This document shows positions 41,956-51,466 of a stretch of DNA of 52,631 nucleotides, in pieces (the first letter of the stretch is position 1; each line of letters starts with the position of its first letter). A program made the translations under genes and the position numbers. The stretch is from Caecibacteroides pullorum. GTDB taxonomy: Bacteria > Bacteroidota > Bacteroidia > Bacteroidales > Bacteroidaceae. The stretch covers positions 1 to 52,631 of the forward strand of contig NZ_JAAZTS010000023.1 in NCBI RefSeq assembly GCF_019239235.1. The letters are read 5' to 3'. Below the pieces are notes generated by a model. The model searched no databases, was not told the DNA's origin, and saw nothing but the letters and a program-made list of their open reading frames with translations.

Positions 41956-43248
41956 ATGCAAGAAACCACCCAACCCAGGCAGGGAAGTTGGTGGGCACTC
42001 AGCCCGCTTGGCGTATTCCTCTGCCTCTACCTCGTGACGTCGTTGCTGATGAACGACTTCTACAAGATGCCCATCACCGTGGCCTTCCTGTTCTCGTCGT
42101 GCTATGCCGTAGCCATCACCCGCAGCCTGAAGCTGGAGGAGCGCATCTACCAGTTCTCTCTCGGAGCCAGCAACAAGAACATCCTGATGATGATCTGGAT
42201 CTTCGTACTGGCCGGTGCCTTCGCCCAAAGCGCCAAGCAGATGGGGGCCATCGATGCTACCGTCAACCTGACCCTCCACATCCTGCCGGACAACTTGTTG
42301 CTGGCAGGCATCTTCCTGGCCGCCTGCTTCATCTCTCTTTCCATCGGCACCAGCGTGGGCACCATCGTGGCCCTGACGCCTGTAGCTGTCGGCTTGGCGG
42401 AAAAGACCGGCGTCGACCTGGCCTACATGACGGCTATCGTAGTGGGTGGTTCGTTCTTTGGGGACAACCTTTCGTTCATCTCCGACACCACCATCGCCTC
42501 GACACGAACACAGGACTGCGTGATGACGGACAAGTTCCGCGTCAATTGCCTCATCGTCGTACCGGCGGCCCTGATTGTACTGGGCGTCTACATCTTCCAG
42601 GGACTGAACGTCAGCGCACCACCCCAGACTGAGAGCATCCAGTGGCTCAAGGTCCTCCCCTACCTGGTCGTATTGGGCACTGCCGTAGCGGGCGTCAACG
42701 TCATGCTGGTCCTGATGCTGGGCATCGTGTCTACCGGCTTCATTGGCTTCTTGACGGGTATGTCGTTCTTCGACTGGTTCGGAGCCATGGGCTCGGGCAT
42801 CACCGGCATGGGCGAACTCATCATCATCACACTGCTGGCAGGTGGCATGCTCGAACTGATACGCTACAACGGCGGCATCGACTTCATCATCTCCCGCCTC
42901 ACCCGCCACGTCAAGGGCAAGCGGGGTGCCGAACTGAGCATCGCCGCCCTGGTAAGCATTGCCAACCTCTGCACTGCCAACAACACCATCGCCATCATCA
43001 CCACCGGTCCCATCGCCCGCGACATAGCCTTACGGTTCCACCTGGATCGCCGCAAGACGGCCAGCATCCTCGACACCTTCTCGTGTCTGACGCAAGGACT
43101 CATTCCCTACGGAGCCCAGATGCTCATCGCGGCAGGCCTGGCGTCCATCTCGCCCCTGAGCATCATCGGCAACCTCTACTACCCCTTCTGCATGGGACTT
43201 TTTGCCTTGCTGTCCATCTTGTTGAGGTATCCGAAGAAATATTCCTGA
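41956..43248 (+). CDS. NhaC-family Na+/H+ antiporter
   Basis: A 430-residue membrane protein with about 11-12 helices. Conserved stretches are ISLSIGTSVGTIVALTPVAVGLAEKTG, VVGGSFFGDNLSFISDTTIASTRTQ and ANLCTANNTIAIITTGPIARDI. The family exchanges Na+ for H+, or in some members substrate acids. A possible role in hexuronate uptake is only suggested by position; a terminator separates it from uxaA. It begins 19 bp after that terminator with no clear promoter of its own, so it may depend on read-through. Confidence 0.88.
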   Translation: MQETTQPRQGSWWALSPLGVFLCLYLVTSLLMNDFYKMPITVAFLFSSCYAVAITRSLKLEERIYQFSLGASNKNILMMIWIFVLAGAFAQSAKQMGAIDATVNLTLHILPDNLLLAGIFLAACFISLSIGTSVGTIVALTPVAVGLAEKTGVDLAYMTAIVVGGSFFGDNLSFISDTTIASTRTQDCVMTDKFRVNCLIVVPAALIVLGVYIFQGLNVSAPPQTESIQWLKVLPYLVVLGTAVAGVNVMLVLMLGIVSTGFIGFLTGMSFFDWFGAMGSGITGMGELIIITLLAGGMLELIRYNGGIDFIISRLTRHVKGKRGAELSIAALVSIANLCTANNTIAIITTGPIARDIALRFHLDRRKTASILDTFSCLTQGLIPYGAQMLIAAGLASISPLSIIGNLYYPFCMGLFALLSILLRYPKKYS

Positions 43249-43303
43249 TGACCGGTCGCAATGTCTGCAGTCCACGCATTCCACACATTTTCTGTGCATT
43301 TGC

Positions 43304-43334
43304 TTGGCGGTCAAAAAGAAAATGCTTACCTTTG
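43304..43334 (+). promoter_or_regulatory. Promoter of rpsP
   Basis: TTG at 43304-43306, 20 bp, TACCTTTG at 43327-43334. The leader is about 50 nt. Confidence 0.7.
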
Positions 43335-43389
43335 CGCCCGCTATTACGAGTTAGTAGCATAATTCAAATCATTAAACTAATAAACATTT

Positions 43390-43944
43390 ATGGCAACAAA
43401 AATCAGATTGCAAAGACATGGACGTAAGAGCTACGCTTTCTACTCCATCGTAATTGCTGACGTAAGAGCACCACGTGATGGTAGATTTATTGAAAAAATC
43501 GGTACTTACAACCCGAACACGAATCCTGCCACAGTAGATTTGAACTTTGAACGCGCACTGAAGTGGGTGATGAATGGCGCACAACCCACCGACACTGTCC
43601 GTAACATCCTTTCTCGTGAAGGTGTCTACATGAAGAAACACCTGCTGGGCGGTGTAGCTAAAGGCGCATTCGGTGAAGCGGAAGCAGAAGCCAAGTTCGA
43701 AGCCTGGAAGAACAACAAGCAGAGCGGACTGGCCGCACTGAAGGCTAAGCAGGACGAAGCCAAGAAGGCTGAAGCCAAAGCACGCCTCGATGCTGAGAAG
43801 AAGGTAAACGAAGCTAAAGCTAAAATCGTAGCCGAGAAGAAGGCTGCTGAAGCTGCTGCCAAAGCTGCTGAAGAAGCCGCTAAGGCTGCTGAAGAAGCAC
43901 CCGAAGCTCCTGCTGCTGAAGCTGAAACTCCCGCAGCCGAATAA
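43390..43944 (+). CDS. rpsP: 30S ribosomal protein S16
   Basis: A 184-residue protein. Residues 1-85 are the S16 domain ([43 protein letters not shown]). Residues about 100-184 are an Ala/Lys/Glu-rich helical tail ending [12 protein letters not shown]. Long tails of this kind are usual in Bacteroidetes S16 and roughly double its length; their role is unknown. It is not followed by rimM or trmD as in E. coli, but stands alone between a promoter and a terminator. Confidence 0.96.
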   Translation: MATKIRLQRHGRKSYAFYSIVIADVRAPRDGRFIEKIGTYNPNTNPATVDLNFERALKWVMNGAQPTDTVRNILSREGVYMKKHLLGGVAKGAFGEAEAEAKFEAWKNNKQSGLAALKAKQDEAKKAEAKARLDAEKKVNEAKAKIVAEKKAAEAAAKAAEEAAKAAEEAPEAPAAEAETPAAE

Positions 43945-43979
43945 AAAAACATTAATATACTTATTTCAAACAAACAAGA

Positions 43980-44020
43980 AAGAGGACGCGTCTTCCGGAC
44001 ACGTCCTCTTTTCTTTTGCA
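43980..44020 (+). terminator. Terminator of rpsP
   Basis: AAGAGGACG pairs with CGTCCTCTT, followed by TTCTTTT. Confidence 0.85.
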
Positions 44021-44051
44021 GACTTCCCGATAAAATCTGAAATCTTTTACG

Positions 44052-44059
44052 TACCTTTG
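44052..44059 (+). promoter_or_regulatory. -7 element of the TlpA-like lipoprotein gene
   Basis: TACCTTTG, with a weak -33 region. The leader is about 25 nt. Confidence 0.5.
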
Positions 44060-44090
44060 CCCAAATTACAATTAAATCCATAACAAAACA

Positions 44091-45188
44091 ATGAAAAAGT
44101 TTACTTACCTACTCGCCGCAGCCGCCGTAATGGCAGCCTGTAACGGCAACAAGGGTTACACCGTAACCGGTACTGTAGAAGGAGCCGCCGACGGCGACAC
44201 CGTATACCTGAAAATGGCAGAAGGCCGCCAGCTCGTCAGCCTCGACTCTGCTGTCATCGCCAATGGAACATTCACTTTCAAAGGTGTACAAGACACCGTT
44301 GCCAACCGCTATATCACGTATGCCGCACAGGACAAGGAACCACTGATGATCGACTTCTTCCTCGAAAACGGACAAATCAACATCAACCTGACGCGCGACA
44401 ACGATTCGGCCACCGGTACTCCGAACAACGACATCTACCAGACTATCCGCACCCAGCTCAACAGCCTGAACGGACAAATCATGGCTATCTACGAATCAAT
44501 GGCCAACGACACAACCCTCACCGAAGAGCAACGTAACGCCAAAGGCAGCGAGATCGAAGCCTTGCAGGATAAGTCTGTCAGCATCCTGAAAGACGCCATC
44601 AGCCAGAACATCACCAATGCCGTAGGTGTCCACCTGCTGAAACAGAATTTCTACTACATGGAGCTTGAAGAACTGGATCCGCTGATGCCTCAAATCCCCG
44701 CTGCGTATGACAACGACGAGGCTATCGTCAAGATCAAGGCCAACGTAGAAAAGATGAAAGCTACCGCCGTAGGCCAGAAGTTCACCGACTTCGAGATGCA
44801 GACCCCCGAAGGCAAGACCGTGAAGCTGTCCGACTATGTAGGCAAAGGCAAAGTGGTACTCGTTGATTTCTGGGCAAGCTGGTGCGGCCCCTGCCGTCGC
44901 GAGATGCCCAACCTGGTAGAAGCCTACAAGCTCTACAAGGACAAAAACTTTGAAATCGTAGGTGTATCACTCGACCAGAGCGGTGAAGCCTGGCAAGCTG
45001 CCATCAAACAGCTGAACATCACCTGGCCTCAGATGTCCGACCTGAAATACTGGAACTGCGAGGGTGCCAAACTGTATGCCGTAAGCAGCATTCCTCACAC
45101 TGTCCTGATCGACGGCGAAGGTACCATCATCGCCCGCGGCCTCCATGGCGAAGGCTTACAGGAAAAGCTGGCCGAAGTTCTGAAATAA
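44091..45188 (+). CDS. TlpA-like thioredoxin-fold lipoprotein with DUF4369
   Basis: A 365-residue lipoprotein (lipobox VMAAC, Cys about 17). Residues about 22-110 are a DUF4369 beta domain (YTVTGTVEGAADGDTVYLKM), then a helical region, then a TlpA/AhpC-type thioredoxin domain (about 225-365) with the redox motif Trp264-Cys-Gly-Pro-Cys268. The cis-proline region is SSIPHTVLID. It probably reduces or isomerises disulfides of envelope proteins. This architecture is expanded in Bacteroides. Confidence 0.92.
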   Translation: MKKFTYLLAAAAVMAACNGNKGYTVTGTVEGAADGDTVYLKMAEGRQLVSLDSAVIANGTFTFKGVQDTVANRYITYAAQDKEPLMIDFFLENGQININLTRDNDSATGTPNNDIYQTIRTQLNSLNGQIMAIYESMANDTTLTEEQRNAKGSEIEALQDKSVSILKDAISQNITNAVGVHLLKQNFYYMELEELDPLMPQIPAAYDNDEAIVKIKANVEKMKATAVGQKFTDFEMQTPEGKTVKLSDYVGKGKVVLVDFWASWCGPCRREMPNLVEAYKLYKDKNFEIVGVSLDQSGEAWQAAIKQLNITWPQMSDLKYWNCEGAKLYAVSSIPHTVLIDGEGTIIARGLHGEGLQEKLAEVLK

Positions 45189-45209
45189 TCATTTTCGACA
45201 TAGAAAGCC

Positions 45210-45243
45210 TAGAAAGCTCCCGTCACCTGCGGGAGCTTTTTTA
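45210..45243 (+). terminator. Terminator of the TlpA-like gene
   Basis: AAAGCTCCCG pairs with CGGGAGCTTT around TCACCTG, with a run of T. Confidence 0.88.
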
Positions 45244-45334
45244 TTGCATATATGCAAACACAAATAGAAACCACATAAAATACAAAGTTTTCCAAAACAA
45301 GATAAACATGTATTGCAAATCAGATGATTAACAA

Positions 45335-45394
45335 TTTTTGTATCACAAAAAGTTTCCCAAAACTGGAAACTATCAGATAAGATTGATACCTTTG
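45335..45394 (+). promoter_or_regulatory. nrdD promoter with two palindromes
   Basis: TTTTTGT-ATC-ACAAAAA (45335-45351) and AGTTTCC-7 bp-GGAAACT (45351-45371) lie directly upstream of a TACCTTTG element (45387-45394), over the -33 region. They are probably binding sites for a regulator of anaerobic or nucleotide metabolism. They do not clearly match an NrdR box. Confidence 0.5.
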
Positions 45395-45443
45395 CATCAC
45401 CTAAAAAGAACAATAATCCACATCAAACAAGATTCTAAACCGT

Positions 45444-47651
45444 ATGATACAGACAGTTATCAAGCGTGACGGCCGCATTGTCGGCTTCAACGAAGAGAAG
45501 ATTGCCACTGCCATCCGAAAAGCCATGTTGCACACCGATAAAGGCGAAGACATGCAGCTCATCCACCAGATCACCGACCACATTTCTTTCCGCGGTGCAG
45601 CACAGATGACCGTAGAAGCCATCCAAGACATGGTAGAACTGGAGCTGATGAAGAGCAGTCGCAAAGATGTGGCACAAAAATACATTGCTTACCGCAACCA
45701 GCGCAGCATTGCCCGCAAAGCCAAGACGCGCGACATGTTCCTGGAGATCATCAACATCAAGTCCAACGACGTCACCCGCGAGAACGCCAACATGAATGCC
45801 GACACCCCCGCCGGCATGATGATGAAGTTTGCCAGCGAAACCACCAAACCGTTCGTAGACGACTACCTGCTGGACGAAGAGATCCTGAATGCCGTGAAGG
45901 GCAACTACCTGCACATCCACGATAAGGACTACTACCCCACCAAGAGCCTGACGTGCGTACAACACCCGCTGGACCGCATCCTGACTCACGGTTTCTCGGC
46001 CGGACACGGCGAATCACGCCCGGCCAAGCGTATCGAGACAGCCAGTATCCTGGGCTGCATCTCGCTGGAGACCGCCCAGAACGAAATGCACGGCGGACAG
46101 GCCATTCCCGCATTCGATTTCTACCTGGCCCCCTACGTCCGCCACAGCTTCATCGAAGAAGTACAGACCCTCGAACGCCTGAACGGTGCCGACTATTCCC
46201 ACCTCTACCAGACAGAGCTGGACGACTACCTGTCCCGTCCGCTCGACGGACTCCAGGGAGACGAACGCCTGGTACAGCACGCCGTCAACCAGACCGTAGC
46301 CCGTGTCCATCAGGCTATGGAGGCCTTCATCCATAACATGAACACCATCCACTCACGCGGTGGAAACCAAGTCGTGTTCAGCTCCATCAACTACGGTACA
46401 GACACCTCGGCCGAAGGCCGCTGCATCATCCGCGAACTGCTGAACAGCACCTACCGCGGTGTGGGCAATGGCGAAACTGCCATCTTCCCCATCCAGATCT
46501 GGAAAAAGAAACGGGGCGTCAGCTATCTGCCGGACGATCGCAACTACGACCTCTACCAACTGGCCTGCAAGGTAACAGCCCGTCGCTTCTTCCCCAACTT
46601 CCTCAACCTGGATGCCACTTTCAACCAAAGCAAGGAATGGAAGGCCGACGACCCGAAGCGATACCTGCACGAAGTAGCCACCATGGGATGCCGTACCCGC
46701 GTCTTCGAAAACCGTTTCGGTCCTCAGACATCTGTCGGACGAGGAAACCTGTCTTTCTCCACCATCAACATCGTCCGCCTGGCTATCGAGTGCATGAACA
46801 TTGCCAAGCCCGAGGAACGCATTGCCCGCTTCTTCGCCAAGCTCGACGCCATGCTCGACATCACCGCACGCCAGCTGCACGAACGTATGGAATTCCAGAA
46901 GACCGCCTTCGCCAAGCAGTTCCCTCTGCTCATGTCGTCCTTGTGGTTGGGATGCGACCAGTTGCGCCCCGACGACACCATCGCCCCCGTCATCAACCAG
47001 GGCACGCTGGGCATCGGTTTCATCGGCCTGGCCGAATGCCTGGTGGCACTGACAGGCAAGCACCACGGCGAGTCGGCCGAAGCGCAGGAACTTGGTCTGA
47101 AGATCATCACCTACATGCGCGACCGCGCCAACGAATTTTCGGAGAAATACCAGCACAACTACAGTATCCTGGCCACACCCGCCGAAGGTCTTTCCGGCAA
47201 GTTCACCCGTGCCGACCGTCAGCAGTTCGGCGTCCTGGCCGGCATCACCGACCGCGAGTACTACACCAACTCCAACCACGTCCCCGTCTACTACAAATGC
47301 AGTGCCCGTCATAAGGCAGAAGTCGAAGCGCCCTACCACGACCTGACCCGTGGCGGCCACATCTTCTACGTAGAAATAGACGGCGACGCCACCCACAATC
47401 CCGAAGCCATCATGCGCGTGGTCGATATGATGGACCGCTACAACATCGGCTACGGCTCTGTCAACCACAACCGCAACCGCTGTATGGACTGCGGCTACGA
47501 GAACTCCGACGACCACCTGGACGCCTGCCCGAAATGTGGCAGCACGCGCATCGACCGTCTTCAGCGCATCACCGGCTACCTCGTAGGTACCACCGACCGC
47601 TGGAACAAGGCCAAGCTGGCCGAACTGAACGATCGTGTCATTCACCAATAA
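45444..47651 (+). CDS. nrdD: Anaerobic ribonucleoside-triphosphate reductase
   Basis: A 735-residue class III reductase that makes dNTPs without oxygen. The N-terminal ATP-cone is at about 1-90 (VIKRDGRIVGFNEEKIATAIRKA), then the ten-stranded barrel with VFSSINYGTDTSAEGR. A C-terminal zinc site has four cysteines in two CxxC motifs (CMDCGYEN, CPKCGS), and the glycyl radical site is RITGYLVG with Gly711. The activase gene follows after 11 bp. It is essential for anaerobic growth and oxygen-labile once activated. Confidence 0.97.
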   Translation: MIQTVIKRDGRIVGFNEEKIATAIRKAMLHTDKGEDMQLIHQITDHISFRGAAQMTVEAIQDMVELELMKSSRKDVAQKYIAYRNQRSIARKAKTRDMFLEIINIKSNDVTRENANMNADTPAGMMMKFASETTKPFVDDYLLDEEILNAVKGNYLHIHDKDYYPTKSLTCVQHPLDRILTHGFSAGHGESRPAKRIETASILGCISLETAQNEMHGGQAIPAFDFYLAPYVRHSFIEEVQTLERLNGADYSHLYQTELDDYLSRPLDGLQGDERLVQHAVNQTVARVHQAMEAFIHNMNTIHSRGGNQVVFSSINYGTDTSAEGRCIIRELLNSTYRGVGNGETAIFPIQIWKKKRGVSYLPDDRNYDLYQLACKVTARRFFPNFLNLDATFNQSKEWKADDPKRYLHEVATMGCRTRVFENRFGPQTSVGRGNLSFSTINIVRLAIECMNIAKPEERIARFFAKLDAMLDITARQLHERMEFQKTAFAKQFPLLMSSLWLGCDQLRPDDTIAPVINQGTLGIGFIGLAECLVALTGKHHGESAEAQELGLKIITYMRDRANEFSEKYQHNYSILATPAEGLSGKFTRADRQQFGVLAGITDREYYTNSNHVPVYYKCSARHKAEVEAPYHDLTRGGHIFYVEIDGDATHNPEAIMRVVDMMDRYNIGYGSVNHNRNRCMDCGYENSDDHLDACPKCGSTRIDRLQRITGYLVGTTDRWNKAKLAELNDRVIHQ

Positions 47652-47662
47652 ACCCGTTCGCC

Positions 47663-48169
47663 ATGCTCTCCATACTCGACATTCTCGAAGACACGACTGC
47701 CGACGGCCCCGGTTTCCGCACTTCCATCTATGCGGCCGGGTGTCCCAACGCATGCCCCGGCTGCCACAATCCCGAGTCGTGGGACATTCGCCATGGCCGT
47801 CGCATGTCTACTGAAGAAATTCTGGAAAAAGTGCTCGACGATCCCTTTGCCGACGTCACCTTCAGCGGAGGCGACCCCATGTTCCAACCGGAGGGCTTCG
47901 CCGAGCTGGCCCGCGCCATCAAGGAAAAAAGCGACAAGAACATCTGGTGCTACACCGGATATACCTTCGAAAAGCTACTCGAAGACCCTCGCCAGAGCCT
48001 TCTGCTGCAGTATATCGACGTGCTGGTCGACGGACGCTTCCGTCAGGACCTGCGCGACGAGAGCCTCTGTTTCCGGGGCAGCAGCAACCAGCGGCTCATC
48101 GACGTACCGGCTTCCCTGAAAGCGCGAAAAGCCGTGGCCTACCACTACGCCCCCTATCACACCGTGTAA
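47663..48169 (+). CDS. nrdG: Anaerobic ribonucleotide reductase activating protein
   Basis: A 168-residue radical SAM enzyme that installs the glycyl radical on NrdD. The cluster motif is GCPNACPGCHNPE (CxxxCxxC), with DVTFSGGDPMFQ as the GGE-like motif. I chose the ATG at 47663, which lies 11 bp after nrdD and gives the usual short N-terminus (MLSILDILEDTTADGPGFRTSIYAAGC). It ends 3 bp from the convergent rfbB gene with no terminator hairpin, so the two transcripts probably overlap. Confidence 0.96.
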   Translation: MLSILDILEDTTADGPGFRTSIYAAGCPNACPGCHNPESWDIRHGRRMSTEEILEKVLDDPFADVTFSGGDPMFQPEGFAELARAIKEKSDKNIWCYTGYTFEKLLEDPRQSLLLQYIDVLVDGRFRQDLRDESLCFRGSSNQRLIDVPASLKARKAVAYHYAPYHTV

Positions 48170-48172
48170 TCT

Positions 48173-49315
48173 TTATTTTCCGTACATCGTTTCGTAGTAT
48201 TTCTGGTAATCCCCTGAAGTCACGTTGTCCATCCATTCCTGATTATCCAGATACCAGCGCACCGTCTTCTCGATGCCTTCCTCAAACTGCAGGCTGGGCT
48301 CCCAACCCAGCTCCTGCTGAAGCTTCGTCGAGTCAATGGCGTAGCGCATGTCGTGGCCCAGACGGTCCGTCACGTACGTAATCAGGTCCATATCCTCGCC
48401 CTCCTTGCGGCCCAGCAGACGGTCCACCGTGTTGATCACCACCTTGATGATGTCGATATTCTTCCACTCGTTGAACCCGCCGATGTTGTACGTTTCGGCA
48501 ATCTTTCCGTTGTGGAAGATGACGTCGATGGCCCGTGCGTGATCCTCCACATACAGCCAGTCGCGTACATTCTCACCCTTACCATACACCGGCAACGGTT
48601 TGCGGTGACGGATGTTGTTGATGAACAGTGGTATCAGCTTCTCCGGGAACTGGTACGGGCCGTAGTTGTTCGAACAGTTTGTCACGATGGTCGGCATCCC
48701 GTACGTGTCGTGGTAGGCGCGAACGAAGTGATCGCTCGATGCCTTGCTGGCACTGTACGGACTGTGCGGATTATACTTCGTCGTCTCATAGAAGAAATCC
48801 TTGCCGTAGGCCAGGTGATGCTTGCCCGACGACGCCTTCGTCGTAAACGGAGGCTCGATACCTTCGGGATGCGTCATCTCCAGTGCTCCATACACCTCGT
48901 CTGTTGAGATATGGTAGAAGCGTTTTCCCTCGTACTTCTCCGGCAGGCTTTCCCAGTACAGCTTCGCAGCCTGTAGCAGGCTCAGCGTACCCATCACGTT
49001 TGTCCGTGCGAAGGTGAAGGGATCTTTGATGCTTCGGTCCACGTGGCTCTCCGCTGCCAGGTGGATGATGCCGTCCACGTGTTCTTCCTGCATCAGGCGG
49101 TAGAAAGCCTCGAAGTCGCAGATGTCCATCTTCACGAACTTGTAGTTCGGACGGTCCTCAATGTCCTTCAGGTTTGCCAGATTGCCCGCATACGTCAGCT
49201 TATCCAGGTTGATGATGCGATACTCCGGATACTTGTTCACGAACAGGCGAACCACATGGCTGCCGATGAAACCGGCACCGCCGGTAATGACTATAGTACG
49301 TTGAAATGTTGCCAT
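48173..49315 (-). CDS. rfbB: dTDP-glucose 4,6-dehydratase
   Basis: A 380-residue short-chain dehydrogenase/reductase-type enzyme that turns dTDP-glucose into dTDP-4-keto-6-deoxyglucose for rhamnose or other deoxysugars. The NAD-binding motif is TGGAGFIGSHV near the N-terminus, and the catalytic YxxxK is YSASK, with HLAAESHVDRSI and STDEVYG. It is the third gene of the rfbA-rfbC-rfbB set. rfbD is not in the window. Confidence 0.95.
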   Translation of the reverse strand: MATFQRTIVITGGAGFIGSHVVRLFVNKYPEYRIINLDKLTYAGNLANLKDIEDRPNYKFVKMDICDFEAFYRLMQEEHVDGIIHLAAESHVDRSIKDPFTFARTNVMGTLSLLQAAKLYWESLPEKYEGKRFYHISTDEVYGALEMTHPEGIEPPFTTKASSGKHHLAYGKDFFYETTKYNPHSPYSASKASSDHFVRAYHDTYGMPTIVTNCSNNYGPYQFPEKLIPLFINNIRHRKPLPVYGKGENVRDWLYVEDHARAIDVIFHNGKIAETYNIGGFNEWKNIDIIKVVINTVDRLLGRKEGEDMDLITYVTDRLGHDMRYAIDSTKLQQELGWEPSLQFEEGIEKTVRWYLDNQEWMDNVTSGDYQKYYETMYGK

Positions 49316-49399
49316 TTGAATTGATAATTGAAAGTTGAAAATTGAAACATGACAAAAACTCGACTTTGAAATCTGAAATCAGAACCCTAAATTCAGAAA
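49316..49399. repeat. Low-complexity spacer rfbC-rfbB
   Basis: AT-rich near-repeats of AATTGAAAGTTGAAAATTGAA and of AAATCTGAAATCAGAA. Similar sequence occurs in the rfbA-rfbC spacer (49970-50020) and at 33112-33155. Confidence 0.6.
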
Positions 49400-49963
49400 T
49401 CAGAACTCTGAAATCTTAAACGGCGTTTCAAAGTCCTTCAGCACCGGATGCTTCGTGTCCTTTTCACTCAAGATCGCCTTCTCCGTCGGTATGCGCCAGT
49501 CGATACCTAGGCTTTCGTCCAGAATACTGATACCCCCGTCCGCCTCCAGATGGTAGAAGTTGTCACACTTGTACTGGAACACCGCTGTCTCGCTCAACAC
49601 CGCAAACCCGTGGGCAAAGCCCTGCGGGATGAAAAACTGCCGGTGGTTCTCCTCCGTCAGCTCCACCGCCACGTGTTGCCCGTACGTCGGGCTACCCTTG
49701 CGGATATCCACCGCCACGTCCAGCACCGCGCCCTTCACGCAGCGCACCAGTTTGCTCTGCGCATACGGCGGACGCTGGAAATGCAGCCCGCGCATCACGC
49801 CATAGCTCGACATGCTCTCGTTGTCCTGCACAAAAGTAATCGGTTTCACCTTCTCATCAAATTCCCGTTGCGAGAACGATTCAAAGAAATATCCTCTCGC
49901 ATCCTTAAAGATACGTGGCTCAATAATCACCACGCCCTCTATACTTGTTTTGATTATTTCCAC
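49400..49963 (-). CDS. rfbC: dTDP-4-dehydrorhamnose 3,5-epimerase
   Basis: A 187-residue cupin-fold epimerase. Typical segments are IIEPRIFKDARGYFFESFSQREFDE, MRGLHFQRPPYAQSKLVRCVKGAVLDVAVDIRKGSPTYGQ with the catalytic His region, and FIPQGFAHGFAVLSETAVFQYKCDNFY. It acts after RfbB. It is separated from its neighbours by low-complexity spacers of about 60-85 bp rather than tight coupling. Confidence 0.95.
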   Translation of the reverse strand: MEIIKTSIEGVVIIEPRIFKDARGYFFESFSQREFDEKVKPITFVQDNESMSSYGVMRGLHFQRPPYAQSKLVRCVKGAVLDVAVDIRKGSPTYGQHVAVELTEENHRQFFIPQGFAHGFAVLSETAVFQYKCDNFYHLEADGGISILDESLGIDWRIPTEKAILSEKDTKHPVLKDFETPFKISEF

Positions 49964-50020
49964 TTGTTTAATTGATAATTGAGAATTGAAAGTTGAAAAT
50001 TAATTCTTCATTCTTCATTT

Positions 50021-50923
50021 TTAAAGGTTCGATTTTCCCGTTCGTTCCACCTCGTCTACCACCTGTAGCAGGTATTGTCCGTACTGGTTCTTCAGCATCG
50101 GCTGTGCCAGTTCCCGCATCTTTTCAGCCGTAATCCAGCCCTTGCGGAAAGCGATACCCTCCAGACACGCAACCTTCAAGCCCTGCCGCTTTTCGATCAC
50201 CTCGATAAACGTCGACGCCTCGCTCAGCGAATCATGCGTCCCCGTGTCCAGCCAGGCAAAGCCACGGCCCAGGGTCTGCACCTTCAGTTCTCCGTCCTCC
50301 AGGAAACGTTGGTTCACCGTCGTTATCTCCAGTTCCCCGCGAGCCGACGGTTTAATATTCTTCGCGATATCCACCACCTTGTTCGGGTAGAAGTATAAGC
50401 CCACCACGGCATAGTTCGATTTCGGATGCTGTGGTTTCTCCTCGATGGAGAGACAGTTCCCTTCGTGGTCGAATTCCGCCACACCGTAACGTTCCGGATC
50501 GCTCACCCAGTAGCCGAACACCGTTGCCTTCTTCTCCTCTTCCGCCGTGCGCACCGCCTCTTTCAGCATCGCACTCAGCCCGTTGCCGTGGAAGATGTTG
50601 TCGCCCAATACTAGGCACGCCGAATCGTTTCCGATAAAGTCCGCCCCGATGATGAACGCCTGCGCCAGCCCGTCCGGACTCGGTTGTTCCGCGTACTCAA
50701 AGTGTACGCCGTAGTCCGAACCGTCGCCCAGCAAGCGTTTGAAGCCCGGCAAGTCCTGTGGTGTCGAGATAATCAGTATCTCGCGGATACCCGCCAGCAT
50801 CAGCACCGATATCGGATAATAAATCATCGGTTTGTCGAAGATAGGGAGCAGCTGTTTGCTCACGCCCTTGGTGATGGGATACAGACGCGTCCCGCTACCA
50901 CCGGCCAATACAATACCCTTCAT
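50021..50923 (-). CDS. rfbA: Glucose-1-phosphate thymidylyltransferase
   Basis: A 300-residue nucleotidyltransferase that makes dTDP-glucose from dTTP and glucose 1-phosphate. Motifs: [37 protein letters not shown] (nucleotide and magnesium binding), [12 protein letters not shown] and [10 protein letters not shown]. It is the first gene of the set. A strong minus-strand promoter lies upstream: TTTG (50995-50992), 20 bp, TAACTTTG (50971-50964). Confidence 0.96.
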   Translation of the reverse strand: MKGIVLAGGSGTRLYPITKGVSKQLLPIFDKPMIYYPISVLMLAGIREILIISTPQDLPGFKRLLGDGSDYGVHFEYAEQPSPDGLAQAFIIGADFIGNDSACLVLGDNIFHGNGLSAMLKEAVRTAEEEKKATVFGYWVSDPERYGVAEFDHEGNCLSIEEKPQHPKSNYAVVGLYFYPNKVVDIAKNIKPSARGELEITTVNQRFLEDGELKVQTLGRGFAWLDTGTHDSLSEASTFIEVIEKRQGLKVACLEGIAFRKGWITAEKMRELAQPMLKNQYGQYLLQVVDEVERTGKSNL

Positions 50924-51007
50924 ATCTAATCGTTCTTAAGGTTTTCCATTTGCGTTATTTATACAAAGTTAGGCAATCCCCCCGACATACCCAAACCTCC
51001 CCAAACA

Positions 51008-51049
51008 AAAATCGGGCGAAGCCACCATTCCTCAGCTTCGCCCGATTTT
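51008..51049. terminator. Hairpin terminator, first of three related copies
   Basis: AAAATCGGGCGAAGC pairs with GCTTCGCCCGATTTT. Related hairpins lie at about 51864-51905 and 52434-52473. Confidence 0.85.
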
Positions 51050-51067
51050 CTCATCCACACCTTCTCA

Positions 51068-51466
51068 TTAAACATTAATCAGACTCTCCAGTTTGTCAAG
51101 TAGATGACGTACAGGATCCACCAATGGCAATACATCCTCTTCTGCAAAATCAAAAAAGTCATTATAATCCCCGGTTATACGATTCTGCAACAACCGTGAA
51201 TACAACCGTCCTTCTTCTCTTGTCAGAAGCCCCTTGGATACATAATGCATCCCCAATTGGCCAACGACGCCATTATGCGTCTGCGACTTCAATCCCGCAC
51301 TGACCAGCAAAGCTGAAGCCATATAAAAACAAGCATAATACATCCGTTGCATGGCCAGATTCCAATGCTTCGTCACGATCATGTCTTCAGCCTCACGCAA
51401 TGTCGCATGCGCCTTTTCCTTACGATAAAAGACAACTGCTTTAATATCCTCTTCACTCAAACTCAT
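51068..51466 (-). CDS. HEPN domain protein, partner of the MNT gene
   Basis: A 132-residue helical protein of the HEPN type (pfam HEPN rather than the HepT/DUF86 kind): FYRKEKAHATLREAEDMIVTKHWNLAMQRMYYACFYMASALL, then GLLTREEGRLYSRLLQNRITGDYNDFF. The RX4-6H motif of RNase-active HEPN toxins is not visible; RITGDY takes its place. The start overlaps the MNT stop as ATGA. HEPN/MNT pairs are usually toxin-antitoxin or substrate-binding modules; activity of this one is uncertain. Confidence 0.8.
   Translation of the reverse strand: MSLSEEDIKAVVFYRKEKAHATLREAEDMIVTKHWNLAMQRMYYACFYMASALLVSAGLKSQTHNGVVGQLGMHYVSKGLLTREEGRLYSRLLQNRITGDYNDFFDFAEEDVLPLVDPVRHLLDKLESLINV

Noticed and set aside
46353..47753. 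466-codon open frame opposite nrdD/nrdG
   Set aside because: A shadow frame; nrdD has all expected motifs on the plus strand.
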